A stretch of 64,000 bases of DNA from the NCBI RefSeq assembly GCF_024519725.1, contig NZ_JALJRK010000003.1, positions 124,001 through 188,000 of the forward strand, in the 5' to 3' direction. The translations under genes were made by a program, and so were the position numbers. This document shows, one piece after another, positions 16,124 through 24,555 of the stretch (positions are counted from its first letter, which is position 1; every line of letters begins with the position of its first letter). The stretch comes from Microvirga sp. Mcv34. GTDB lineage: Bacteria; Pseudomonadota; Alphaproteobacteria; Rhizobiales; Beijerinckiaceae. A model generated the notes under the pieces. The model was not told where the DNA came from. It did no database searches and worked only from the letters and a program-made list of their open reading frames with translations.

Positions 16124-18406
16124 TTAGAGCGCGAAGAGCGCCGCGTTCTGCGCGAAGTAATTGTTCACGACGTTAGACGTCGAGCCGCCACCGGCCCAAC
16201 GCGCCGCCGTCGTTCCCGCCGGGACGGTAAAGGTCGACAGGATCGTCCGCCGGGACGGCTTATCCTTGTCGATCGTCGTCGTCGAAGTCGTCGGAGAGAT
16301 GAGCGCCGGACCGTCTGCGACCATGATCCGCGGCTCATAGGTATGAACGGCCGGATCGAAGTCGTCGAGGACGTCGACCGTCTGGACCTGTGTCGTCGAG
16401 AGGCCGAACTCGATCCGCTTCGAGACCGCTCTCCAAGTGTTGCGGATCCGGCCGGCCTGATAGACCGCATTTGCGGAAAGCTCGATCATCGGCGCGAGGT
16501 CCGGCGTCGCCAGGATGACGGCCCGGATCTCGACATGAGGAGGAAGCCCGACGAGAGGATTCCCGCCGAGAGTGTCCGCCGGCTTCAGCTTCGACCATTC
16601 CGCCGCGCCCTGCGGCCGTATCTCCCATTCGAGCGCCGTCCCCTCCGGCGTCCAGTTTGGATACAGGAGCGAGAATTGCGTCATTCCGTTTTCGAGCGTC
16701 ATCGGACGGAAGTCGATAACGGATCGAGAGTTCGCAAAGCGAGCGGCGTTGATCCGGAAATTAAAGTCGAACTTCAGATCGCCTTGGCTCCACGCCCCGT
16801 CCGTCGAGAGGAAGGACGTCCCGCCGGAGAAATTATTGTTCCCGGTCCCGCGAAGCTGATGATTGCCCGTCGTAACCGTGAACCACGCGAACCGCTTCCC
16901 CGGCTGGAAGTAAGTCGGAGGAATCGGGAACTTGTTCCAATTGAGCTTAAGTTGCGCCGGCGTGAGGACGGACGTCGCGAGGACCGAGTCGTAAAGCGGA
17001 ACGCCTGTCTCGTCGACCTCGCACACGAAGAGATGAACCTCGCCGTCCGGCGCCACGACGGAGAAGTCGAGTTCGATCGAGGTCGCGATCATCGGATTCG
17101 CGTTGTTGAAGGTCTGCCCGAAGACGGAGCCGTTAACGCCGATCTGTTGCGGCTGATATTCCCAATAATAATCGTAGTACGTTTCGACCTTCACTTGCCG
17201 GACGGCGAAGACCCGATGATCGACAAAGTCGAAGTTCGCGACGATGCCGTCCGAGACCCAAAGCTCGCCGTCCTTCTGGAAGGAGGATTGAGCATGAAGA
17301 GCCGGAGCGTAACGACTCCATTCGGCCGCGTTCTCGCAAATGTTGATCGTCGGACCGAAGGAGATCCGGCTTCTCGGAACGCTCTTTTGAATCGCCGTGA
17401 TGACGGTGTGCGTTAGCTGAGAGATATTCCTCGTCTCGCCGCTACCCTCATTGAAGATCCGCTTCACTTCCGAGTAAGCCGGGAGCATCCGACGCCCGGA
17501 GAAGCGAACGAGCGGATTATCCTCGTTCACAAGCTCGAGCCGCCCTTCCTTGTAGGACGCGAAGGGGAATTGAATTCCCTCTTTGATCCGCGCGAGCCAT
17601 GCCGAATGGTTGCTATCCCATTGATCCATGACGAGCGCGGGATCGTACCAATCGGAGCGAGCGCCCTCCGGGACTTGAAGCTGCCGACGCATCGCCGCGA
17701 TATCCCGGCGCATCTCTCGAACGATTTCCGGCCGAGGAATGACGAGGCTGTTCACGTGCGCGGCAAGGTTCGAGAGGTCCGTCTCGAGCGTCGCGACGCG
17801 GACGAAGGCGCCGGCGAGGGAGACTTCGAGCGCCGTAACCCTGCCTTCGACCTCATAGAGCGTCTTTGCTCGCCACGCCTCGCCCGGAACGATCTCGACG
17901 ATCCCGGTATTCCCGAGGAGGACGAAGGCAATGCAAGAGTTATCCGCCGGAATCTCCGGCTTCGTCGGATCGGTCGAAAGCTCCACCGCGCCCGGAGCGA
18001 GGATGATGTTAACGAAGCGGTCCTCGACCTTCGGAACGGCGATGTTCACCGTCTCGCCCGTCTCCGAGTCCGTCTCGACCTGTCGGTTCTGAGAGCGCGT
18101 CGCCTCCTGCCCCTGGACGACGAGACCGATCCAGCGCCGGTTATCCGTGATCGCGGGAATATGAACCTGAAGCGAGACGACCGTCGCCGCGTCCGATGAA
18201 TAAACGATCTCGTCGTCGAAGAGGACTCCAGGAGAGACGCGGACCGTCGCCGCGTCGACCTTCTCGACCGTATATCCGGACCAATGACTCGGATATCCGA
18301 TCGCGCCGCCGACGACGTCGTCGACGCCCTGTCGAGCATAAGCGCCGATATCGTCAAAGTCGGCCGGCTGCGCGATCTCCGCTTCTGCAAAGAGTTTCGT
18401 CTTCAT
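16124..18406 (-). CDS. Large baseplate/fibre protein, 760 aa
   Basis: Long protein following GpI, where P2 has its fibre gene H. The N-terminal 200 residues have a baseplate-attachment character (YTVEKVDAATVRVSPGVLF); a short coiled coil lies near 190-235, and the distal part is beta-rich with aromatic repeats (YYDYYWEYQPQQ). Likely a fibre or adhesin; similar proteins occur in phages of alphaproteobacteria. No enzymatic motif seen. Confidence 0.65.
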   Translation of the reverse strand: MKTKLFAEAEIAQPADFDDIGAYARQGVDDVVGGAIGYPSHWSGYTVEKVDAATVRVSPGVLFDDEIVYSSDAATVVSLQVHIPAITDNRRWIGLVVQGQEATRSQNRQVETDSETGETVNIAVPKVEDRFVNIILAPGAVELSTDPTKPEIPADNSCIAFVLLGNTGIVEIVPGEAWRAKTLYEVEGRVTALEVSLAGAFVRVATLETDLSNLAAHVNSLVIPRPEIVREMRRDIAAMRRQLQVPEGARSDWYDPALVMDQWDSNHSAWLARIKEGIQFPFASYKEGRLELVNEDNPLVRFSGRRMLPAYSEVKRIFNEGSGETRNISQLTHTVITAIQKSVPRSRISFGPTINICENAAEWSRYAPALHAQSSFQKDGELWVSDGIVANFDFVDHRVFAVRQVKVETYYDYYWEYQPQQIGVNGSVFGQTFNNANPMIATSIELDFSVVAPDGEVHLFVCEVDETGVPLYDSVLATSVLTPAQLKLNWNKFPIPPTYFQPGKRFAWFTVTTGNHQLRGTGNNNFSGGTSFLSTDGAWSQGDLKFDFNFRINAARFANSRSVIDFRPMTLENGMTQFSLLYPNWTPEGTALEWEIRPQGAAEWSKLKPADTLGGNPLVGLPPHVEIRAVILATPDLAPMIELSANAVYQAGRIRNTWRAVSKRIEFGLSTTQVQTVDVLDDFDPAVHTYEPRIMVADGPALISPTTSTTTIDKDKPSRRTILSTFTVPAGTTAARWAGGGSTSNVVNNYFAQNAALFAL

Positions 18407-18415
18407 TGTTGACCC

Positions 18416-19051
18416 TCAAAGTTTATTGCGCGGGACGTAAGCCCCGAGACGGACGGCGTCGACGAGCGCCGGCCCGTCTGACAGTTGAAGAGACCGCTTG
18501 TGAGCGAAGTCGAGGCGATATTCGGTCTCCGGCGCCTTGGCGGCCCGGATCGCCTCCCGGACGCGACGGAAAGGCTCGTCCGACGGCGTCTTGAGCCTCG
18601 CCGTTCCGATCGCCGATCGCCCCATGACGAAGGAGCGCGGAGGCTTTACCGTCGGGACTTTAACGAGGAAGCGAGCCAGGAACGGAGGATGACCGATCGG
18701 CGTCCGGCCGAGGACGGCCTTCCCGAAGATCATCGGCGCCGGATAGGAGATCGCGTCGAGGAGCGTCGCGTCGACATAGGAGAGAGCCAGAAGAGCGCCG
18801 GCTCGCGTTCCCTTCATCCGAGCGAAGCGGATCGCTTCCCGGAGCATCCGGCGCTTACGCTCCTCCGGCCAATCGGAGAACCATAGATCGACGCTTTTAT
18901 GAGCCGCCAGGAACGGCAGGAAGGCCGCCGGCGTCCTGTCCGGATCCATGATCTCGCGAAGAGGGACCGGGAGATCGTCCGTCAATGCGACGGCGAGCGC
19001 CCTCTCGAACTCTAAGGCGTTTTGCGGGAGGAGTTCCTCGAGTTCGCTCAT
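18416..19051 (-). CDS. I: Baseplate protein GpI, 211 aa
   Basis: Start set at ATG 19051, which overlaps the stop of GpJ (ATGA). N-terminus LLPQNALEFERALAVALTD and the block WFSDWPEERKRRMLREAIRF fit the P2 gpI family. GpI connects the baseplate wedge to fibres. Order W-J-I is conserved. Confidence 0.88.
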   Translation of the reverse strand: MSELEELLPQNALEFERALAVALTDDLPVPLREIMDPDRTPAAFLPFLAAHKSVDLWFSDWPEERKRRMLREAIRFARMKGTRAGALLALSYVDATLLDAISYPAPMIFGKAVLGRTPIGHPPFLARFLVKVPTVKPPRSFVMGRSAIGTARLKTPSDEPFRRVREAIRAAKAPETEYRLDFAHKRSLQLSDGPALVDAVRLGAYVPRNKL

Positions 19052-20010
19052 GTGCGAACCACCGGCCGAACGGAAATCGAAGTGCAAACCGGGATCGTGT
19101 AGGGATCCGCCGGGATGCCGGCGAAGCCTCCCAGATCGCGAGCGACGAGGACGTTCGGCCCATAGGCCGCGCCGATCGTCAGGCTTGCCGGGACTCCGGC
19201 CCCGATCGCGGTCCGCTCCGCCGTGACGGCGAGGATCCGCGCCGCGGCCTCGTCTGCGACGATCGAGGCGTCCGGCCCTGTGCCGACCTCGATCTCGAAG
19301 TCGAGCGCGTATTCGGCCCGACGCGCATTGATGACGACGACGGAGGTCGCTTCCGGCTTCGCGTGATCGTTATCGACGGCCGCGCGGACCGCTGAGATCT
19401 CGGCCGAGGTCGCGAGGCGGCCGCCTGGACCGATAACGACGAGATCGACGTCCCCGCGCCGGCCGTGAACCGCGCGACCGATAACGGCCGCGTCGTGCAT
19501 CCCCGGCCATGCTGCGAAGGCTCGCGACAGATAGGCGGCCGCGGAGCCGGCGGACGGCTTGTCGAAGGAGAGGAGATAGCGATTCAGGAGTTGCGCGTCG
19601 GTCTCGTAAACGGCCGCGGCGCCTGTCACCGGGTTCGCCGGGACGACGATCAGACGCTCGAGGTTCGCGCCGGCGACGATGTTATCGAGGTCCGTCCCCT
19701 TCGCGAAGGGAGCGAGGACGCCCTTCACCGCGGCATTGACCCGCGCTCGATCGAGGAGACGGAAATAGGAGAACGCCTCGCCGGCGACGACGACGGGATC
19801 GAACTCCAGGGACGCGACGTCGTAAGCCGGGAGCGTCGGATCCTTGGCCCGATACTGATCCCAGACCGCGACGAACCGCGCCTTAAAGGCTGCGATGAGG
19901 GTTTCCGGATTAAGCGGCTCGATTGCGTTCGGCGCCGGGATCCGAGAGAGGTCGATAACTGTCGGCGAATAGCTCAATTTTGCGACTTTCGAGGCGTGTC
20001 CGGTTTCCAA
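19048..20010 (-). CDS. J: Baseplate wedge protein GpJ, 320 aa
   Basis: Typical gpJ pattern: early IDLSRIPAPNAIEPL, then a PATDLDN-like stretch (AKGTDLDNIVAGANLERL) and AGSAAAYLSRAFAAWP near residue 165. The start is uncertain: the upstream candidate at 20010 is a TTG, with another TTG at 19977 and no strong ribosome site. A perfect 9-bp hairpin (20051-20078) spans the stop of GpW just upstream. Confidence 0.88.
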   Translation of the reverse strand: METGHASKVAKLSYSPTVIDLSRIPAPNAIEPLNPETLIAAFKARFVAVWDQYRAKDPTLPAYDVASLEFDPVVVAGEAFSYFRLLDRARVNAAVKGVLAPFAKGTDLDNIVAGANLERLIVVPANPVTGAAAVYETDAQLLNRYLLSFDKPSAGSAAAYLSRAFAAWPGMHDAAVIGRAVHGRRGDVDLVVIGPGGRLATSAEISAVRAAVDNDHAKPEATSVVVINARRAEYALDFEIEVGTGPDASIVADEAAARILAVTAERTAIGAGVPASLTIGAAYGPNVLVARDLGGFAGIPADPYTIPVCTSISVRPVVRT

Positions 20011-20064
20011 CCGATAACCGCGAAAGATCGAATTTCAAAGCAGACGAGCCGAGCGTCGGAGAGC

Positions 20065-20565
20065 CTAAGCCGACGCTCGATCCCAGATCCCGCCGCCGCG
20101 ATCGATAAGGCCGACGGAGCGGCGCCCCTCCGGCGTGAAGTCGCCGAGATGACCGCGCGGCATGTAAACGCCTTCGAGCCAGTATTGAAGATGACCGGAG
20201 CGGAGCCGATCGACGGCCGCCTCGATCGCTTCTTCGCTGTCGAGAGCCTCCGGGTTGCGGAGCCGGACCCGCGTTATCCGATAGCAAGGCTCGAAGAGCG
20301 AGACGGCCGTCGCGATCGCCCAAAAGTGACGAGAGATAACCTCCGGCGTCGCGCTCTCGCCGAGCATGTGAGGGACGAACGATCCAACCCATTCCCGGAG
20401 AATCCGCTCATGGAACCGCGTCGACAGGATCGAGGCGATCGATTGCTCGACATGGTCCCAACCCTGAAGGATCTTCCCGGTCCGCCGATCGACGCCGACG
20501 CGGACGGCCGTCGCCGGGATCTTTGGGATCCCGGCCGCGTCGGCGAAGCTGAAGCCGTCCGCCAT
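20065..20565 (-). CDS. W: Baseplate protein GpW / gp25-like, 166 aa
   Basis: gp25-like wedge initiator: the region VEQSIASILSTRFHERILR with the conserved arginines and glutamate is characteristic. The length of 166 is longer than the usual 110-130 because of a C-terminal extension (WLEGVYMPRGHLGDF). Located between GpV and GpJ as in P2. Confidence 0.87.
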   Translation of the reverse strand: MADGFSFADAAGIPKIPATAVRVGVDRRTGKILQGWDHVEQSIASILSTRFHERILREWVGSFVPHMLGESATPEVISRHFWAIATAVSLFEPCYRITRVRLRNPEALDSEEAIEAAVDRLRSGHLQYWLEGVYMPRGHLGDFTPEGRRSVGLIDRGGGIWDRASA

Positions 20566-20568
20566 CGA

Positions 20569-20808
20569 TTAGGCGCTCTTCTTCGACGTCTTCGAAGAGG
20601 ACTCGGAGACAGTCTCCGCGACAGGCTTCAAGCCGTTTTCGGTCTCGGCCTGGACCGCGGCCGGATCGGTCTCGGAGAGCGTTCCGAGGTCAAGCTCGTA
20701 ACGAGCTTCCGGCTCCGTGAGCTTGATCGTCTTTTGATCCGTCCCGAGCTTCTTCCCGGCGACATAGCGGCCGGCCTTCTCCGTCACGTAGTAGGTTTTC
20801 GCTGCCAT
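20569..20808 (-). CDS. Hypothetical baseplate-region protein, 79 aa
   Basis: Start at ATG 20808 has a perfect ribosome site (aaggag, 6 bases upstream). An N-terminal beta segment (TYYVTEKAGRYVAGKK) is followed by a serine/lysine-rich tail (SSSKTSKKSA). Resembles small head-tail region proteins with a YVAGR motif. Function unknown. Confidence 0.6.
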   Translation of the reverse strand: MAAKTYYVTEKAGRYVAGKKLGTDQKTIKLTEPEARYELDLGTLSETDPAAVQAETENGLKPVAETVSESSSKTSKKSA

Positions 20809-20818
20809 CTTCGACTCC

Positions 20819-21472
20819 TTATCTGTCGCCGGCTTCACCCCGGCCGATATAGCCCTCTGCGACGACGTTCCCCTTTGAGCGGACGTCGCCGTTAACCCAA
20901 ACGTCGCCGTCGATCGTCTGAGTCCTGCCTCCGACGCCCTTCGCGGCGAAGCCCTTCATAAACTGGACCGGCTCCGCGAAGACTGTCGGCGCATTGACCG
21001 TTAACCCGTCTTTCGTGAGCGTGAAACTCAACTCGCCGCGCGAGACTGTAACCGCGGCGCCGTTCTGGACGACCTTCGTATCGCCGACCGTCGTCTCGAC
21101 GAGATCGTCCTTCGTCCGGATCTTCACGTTTCCGACCGTGAGAACGTCTGTATCGAGGCTGTCGTCCGGAGCCTCGAAGCCGTCCTTCTTCGAGAAGGAG
21201 AGCGGGACCGCGAACGCCTGTCCGAAGTCGCCGACCGGCGAAATCATAGACATTTGCTGCCCCTTCGAGGGAGGCTGTCGGTGTTTGAACTGCCCCGCCG
21301 GCGCCGTCCACGGAATCCAGGGAGAGAGGAAAGGCTCGTCGTCCGTCCCGCCGAGGCGAAGCTTTATCCGGTTGCCTTTGACCTCATGAACCGTCCCCTT
21401 CCGCGCGAAGTTCGCGAAGGCTCGCTTCAGATCCTCGAGTTCGTGAACAAGCTCCGCGAGTTCTCCGGCCAT
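20819..21472 (-). CDS. V: Baseplate spike protein GpV, 217 aa
   Basis: N-terminal OB-like part (VHEVKGNRIKLRLGGTDDE, residues 23-41) fits gpV. The C-terminal repeats (VQFMKGFAAKGVGG, then GDVWVNGDVRSKGNVVA) form the beta-helical spike. It pierces the outer membrane. Its start shares a base with the stop of the upstream gene (TAATG). Confidence 0.87.
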   Translation of the reverse strand: MAGELAELVHELEDLKRAFANFARKGTVHEVKGNRIKLRLGGTDDEPFLSPWIPWTAPAGQFKHRQPPSKGQQMSMISPVGDFGQAFAVPLSFSKKDGFEAPDDSLDTDVLTVGNVKIRTKDDLVETTVGDTKVVQNGAAVTVSRGELSFTLTKDGLTVNAPTVFAEPVQFMKGFAAKGVGGRTQTIDGDVWVNGDVRSKGNVVAEGYIGRGEAGDR

Positions 21473-22305
21473 TATTCGACCTCCGGAGGGAGCGGACCGA
21501 TATCGATCGGCCCTGTCATCCTGTCGCCCTTAAGCGTGAGTTTCTCGAGGCGCCGCTCGTCCTCCGGCCGCGGGATGATGACGTTCGCGATCCCGAGCGA
21601 AGCGGCCGCGTCGCCGGATGCTCCCATCGCGTGAAGCGCCTCTTCCCATGTATTCGGGACGGGACCGTTCTCGATAATGCCGCGGATCATCTTCGCCGGC
21701 CCGGAGAGATCATCGTCCTCGGCCGCCAGATCGACGAACCGCTTCCACGCGACCCATTCGGAGGAGGCGTCAAGGTTCACGCCGGGAGGAGGATCGGACA
21801 GGACGTCGACCGTCATCACGATTTGACGGGAGGCGAAGCGCGGCGCCCCCTGTCCGCTTTCACCGCGCCGGATCCTGATCCGGTCCCTCTTCGGCGCAAA
21901 CGTCCGCCAGAGGTCCGCCCATGGGCTTTCCGGATCGAGGAGCGCGTTCGTAATCTGCCGCGCGATGATGCCGACCGATAGCTCGAGACCCTCGTCCGTC
22001 GGCCGGATGACAGTCTCGACCTCCTCGACCGTCTCGCCGTTGTCGTTCTCATAGCGGACCGCGACGCGGCCGGCGATCGAGATCTCGATAACGAGGTCGA
22101 CGTTCCCCTCGAACGAGGTCAGGGAGTTTCCGTCGAGCGCGAGGCTCGCCTCGTTCGTGTAAACCGTAACGACGCCCCCGTCGTCTCCCTCGACGGCGAG
22201 ATCCGCCGACAGGTTAGCGGAATCGAGGACGCGATCGCCGACGAGCGTTCGGCCCTTGATCGCGCGGACAGTGATAAGACGGAGAACGTCGATCGAAAGG
22301 CTCAT
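21472..22305 (-). CDS. Hypothetical tail-completion-region protein, 277 aa
   Basis: Lies between the capsid-side connector and the spike. The first 120 residues are beta-rich (SIDVLRLITVRAIKGRTLVGDRV start). The middle contains a helical SPWADLWRTFAPK segment and the end a proline-rich part. No family recognised with confidence; by position it may be a tail terminator or joining protein. Confidence 0.55.
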   Translation of the reverse strand: MSLSIDVLRLITVRAIKGRTLVGDRVLDSANLSADLAVEGDDGGVVTVYTNEASLALDGNSLTSFEGNVDLVIEISIAGRVAVRYENDNGETVEEVETVIRPTDEGLELSVGIIARQITNALLDPESPWADLWRTFAPKRDRIRIRRGESGQGAPRFASRQIVMTVDVLSDPPPGVNLDASSEWVAWKRFVDLAAEDDDLSGPAKMIRGIIENGPVPNTWEEALHAMGASGDAAASLGIANVIIPRPEDERRLEKLTLKGDRMTGPIDIGPLPPEVE

Positions 22306-22730
22306 GACTTTACCGAGATCAATGGGACGACGATCCTCGCGCTCCCATCGGACTCGGGACGGCCGGCCTCGAAAAACTGGAATCCCTCAACGGGAGCGGA
22401 AAGCTCGATCCGATCGCCGCGCCGCGGGAGATGCCCCGCCGGAAACTGCGACTTATCGAACGACATAACGGCTTCGGCCGATGCAAACATTCCGACGAAG
22501 TCGCCACCCTGACGAGCGCCGTCGGCCCTGCCGATCGTCGGACGAAGCGTAAGGACGCCGACGAGATCCTCTAAAACGGAACGAGAGGGATCCGTCCGGG
22601 ATCCCCCTCCTTCAGTGTATGACGAGCCGGAGGGAGGCTTCATCGGGATTAACCGGACCGTCCGACCAGATCCGAAGACCCGATCGACGGCCGCCGATGC
22701 CCTCTTATCCGCCTCGTCAAAGCGTGACAC
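22302..22730 (-). CDS. Head-tail connector-type protein, 142 aa
   Basis: The start is a GTG at 22730 behind a good ribosome site (aaggag) immediately after the capsid stop; the longer ATG frame at 22787 would overlap the capsid gene and lacks one. It has an N-terminal helix (FDEADKRASAAVDRVF) and a beta-rich end. Size and position fit the lambda FII-type completion proteins, but the family is not certain. Confidence 0.6.
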   Translation of the reverse strand: MSRFDEADKRASAAVDRVFGSGRTVRLIPMKPPSGSSYTEGGGSRTDPSRSVLEDLVGVLTLRPTIGRADGARQGGDFVGMFASAEAVMSFDKSQFPAGHLPRRGDRIELSAPVEGFQFFEAGRPESDGSARIVVPLISVKS

Positions 22731-22743
22731 CTGTCGGCGCTCC

Positions 22744-23748
22744 TTAGATCTGGCCGCGGAGAAGCATCTCCGGACGACGGCAGACATAAAGCGGATAGCA
22801 ATAGCCCTCCACCGTCACAAATGCCTGACGATCGCGATCCGGGATCGTGAGAGCGTAAATGTCCTGTCCCGGCTGATTGACGAAGGGAGCGAACTCGGCC
22901 GGAGCATAGTTCACTTCGAAGGCGTCCGTCCCGACAGGGAAGAAGCGAGCCTGTCCGGCCGGAACCTCAAGCTCGCCGGTATCGCTGCCGAAATAGCGAT
23001 GATAGACGACGCCGAAGATATCGACCGTCTCCGGATTCTGCTCGAGAAGCTCCAGGACGCGAGTCGAGTTCTTGATCGCTTCGCGCGTGTACGGATGCCC
23101 GAGGAGCTTATCGAAGTAGTCCGGAGCGGCGAGCGCGTGAACGCGAGCGCCGGGACGCCATCCACCGCGGGAGTTGCGGCGCATCGTGTCAATAAGCGTC
23201 TGATGCTTCGCCCGGAGATCCGTATTCGGATCGTCGAGGCCCATATCGATCGGCGCCGGCTCCTCGATGCCCCAATTCTCGAACCAATCATCGATAACGG
23301 TTGTCCCGTCGGCGTCCATCACCTTACCGAAGACGGCGCCGAGACGCATATGTTCATGCGTCAATTCCATATCGTCTCGGATCCGCTGTCCGCGAGCGAC
23401 GACTTCCTCTTGCATCGAAGCGAGCCGGACCGTCTCGTCGCCGATGTTGATGATCCCTTGAACCTCTTCGGCGTAGATCGTCGAACCTTCGGCGAGACGA
23501 TGAGCCTCGAAGATCCGCATCTTCCCCGGCTTCTTCTCAAGTTGCTTGGGAGCGGCGCCGATCGGCGAGATCGGGATCAGATCGACGCGGCCCTCCGTCA
23601 CCTTCACGGCGACTTGACGGGTCCGGCGACGCTGGACGTTGAAGAGATTCATCTGTCCGAGCATCATCGGATGATATGGGATCCGCTGCATCGCCGAGGA
23701 CAGAGAGACCCCGCGGAAGAGACGGTTATTGAAGATATCGAGAAGCAT
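22744..23748 (-). CDS. Major capsid protein, lambda gpE family, 334 aa
   Basis: Clear lambda-E-type capsid: 334 residues, N-terminal LLDIFNNRLFRGVSLSSAMQ and central motifs LIPISPIGAAPKQ and GDETVRLASMQEE. It forms the icosahedral shell. It lies between the decoration protein and the connector as in lambda-like heads; P2 itself uses an unrelated capsid order, so the phage is mosaic. Confidence 0.93.
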   Translation of the reverse strand: MLLDIFNNRLFRGVSLSSAMQRIPYHPMMLGQMNLFNVQRRRTRQVAVKVTEGRVDLIPISPIGAAPKQLEKKPGKMRIFEAHRLAEGSTIYAEEVQGIINIGDETVRLASMQEEVVARGQRIRDDMELTHEHMRLGAVFGKVMDADGTTVIDDWFENWGIEEPAPIDMGLDDPNTDLRAKHQTLIDTMRRNSRGGWRPGARVHALAAPDYFDKLLGHPYTREAIKNSTRVLELLEQNPETVDIFGVVYHRYFGSDTGELEVPAGQARFFPVGTDAFEVNYAPAEFAPFVNQPGQDIYALTIPDRDRQAFVTVEGYCYPLYVCRRPEMLLRGQI

Positions 23749-23780
23749 TTAAGCTAACCCTTCTGAGAGCGCGGAGTCGA

Positions 23781-24155
23781 TTAGCGCATGACGATGTGGG
23801 AGCCGGCCAAGTCCGCATAAGCGGCGAGCTTGTCGGCGTCTGCGGGAGAACCGGAGAAGCGGAGCATAGACCGCTGAACCTCGGCGTCTCGAACGATGAA
23901 GGTCGCCTTTACGGCCTTCGTCGAAGCGTCGACGGCCTGAAGGAGAATGGCCTTCGCCGTCTCGGCGCCGCCGGTCCCGGCGTTGTTGTACGCGGCCGCC
24001 TGTCCGTTCGCGGCCTGTCCGAAAACGTGACCGGCTTCGAACTTGCCGGCGCCGGCCGGAATGGTCAGGACGTCGCGGGAGCGGTAGCCGTGCGCCTCGG
24101 AGACGAGGAAACCGGCGTATTCGGTAGCGATCGGAAGATCGAGTTCGGTAGGCAT
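23781..24155 (-). CDS. Head decoration protein, lambda gpD-like, 124 aa
   Basis: Length 124 and the sequence style (ILLQAVDASTKAVKATFIVRDAEV) match lambda D, which stabilises the expanded capsid as trimers. Adjacent to the capsid gene E as in lambda. Confidence 0.88.
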   Translation of the reverse strand: MPTELDLPIATEYAGFLVSEAHGYRSRDVLTIPAGAGKFEAGHVFGQAANGQAAAYNNAGTGGAETAKAILLQAVDASTKAVKATFIVRDAEVQRSMLRFSGSPADADKLAAYADLAGSHIVMR

Positions 24156-24195
24156 TGGATGGAAATCCTTTGACTAGAGAGAGGGAATCCGCCGG

Positions 24196-24555
24196 TTAGC
24201 GGTTCGCGGGAAGGACGCGGTCGATCACGGCGCCCCAGGAGGCCGCGTCGTTATCCGCCTTCGGCGAGTTCCCGCCCGAAGAGGCGTTCGTCTCGATCTC
24301 GTCGAGAGCCGCATCGGCGCCGCGCTGCGCGATCGGAGGGACGCTCGAGGCCACGACCGGCGCCGGGATGCCGGCAACGAAGGAGGCGACGTCATCGGCC
24401 GACATAGAAGGCGACTTAACGGCGAGATCGAGAGCGATCCGCTCCTTGCCCTTTACGCGATCGTCAGCCAGGATCGATGCAAAGCGATCGTTCGCCGCCT
24501 TGGTGCCGGCCGCGACCCCTTCGGATTTTGCCGTTTCATTGGATTCATTAGACAT
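24196..24555 (-). CDS. Nested scaffold protein (internal start within the protease gene), 119 aa
   Basis: Inside the protease gene an internal ATG at 24555 has GGAGGT 7 bases upstream, in frame with the C-terminal helical domain (MSNESNETAKSEG...). Lambda Nu3 arises by such an internal start inside gene C. The product would be a separate capsid scaffold. Inference from ribosome-site placement and from lambda precedent. Confidence 0.55.
   Translation of the reverse strand: MSNESNETAKSEGVAAGTKAANDRFASILADDRVKGKERIALDLAVKSPSMSADDVASFVAGIPAPVVASSVPPIAQRGADAALDEIETNASSGGNSPKADNDAASWGAVIDRVLPANR

Noticed and set aside
15677..17416. 579-residue open frame opposite the fibre genes
   Set aside because: Same shadow composition, no ribosome site, and real fibre genes on the other strand.
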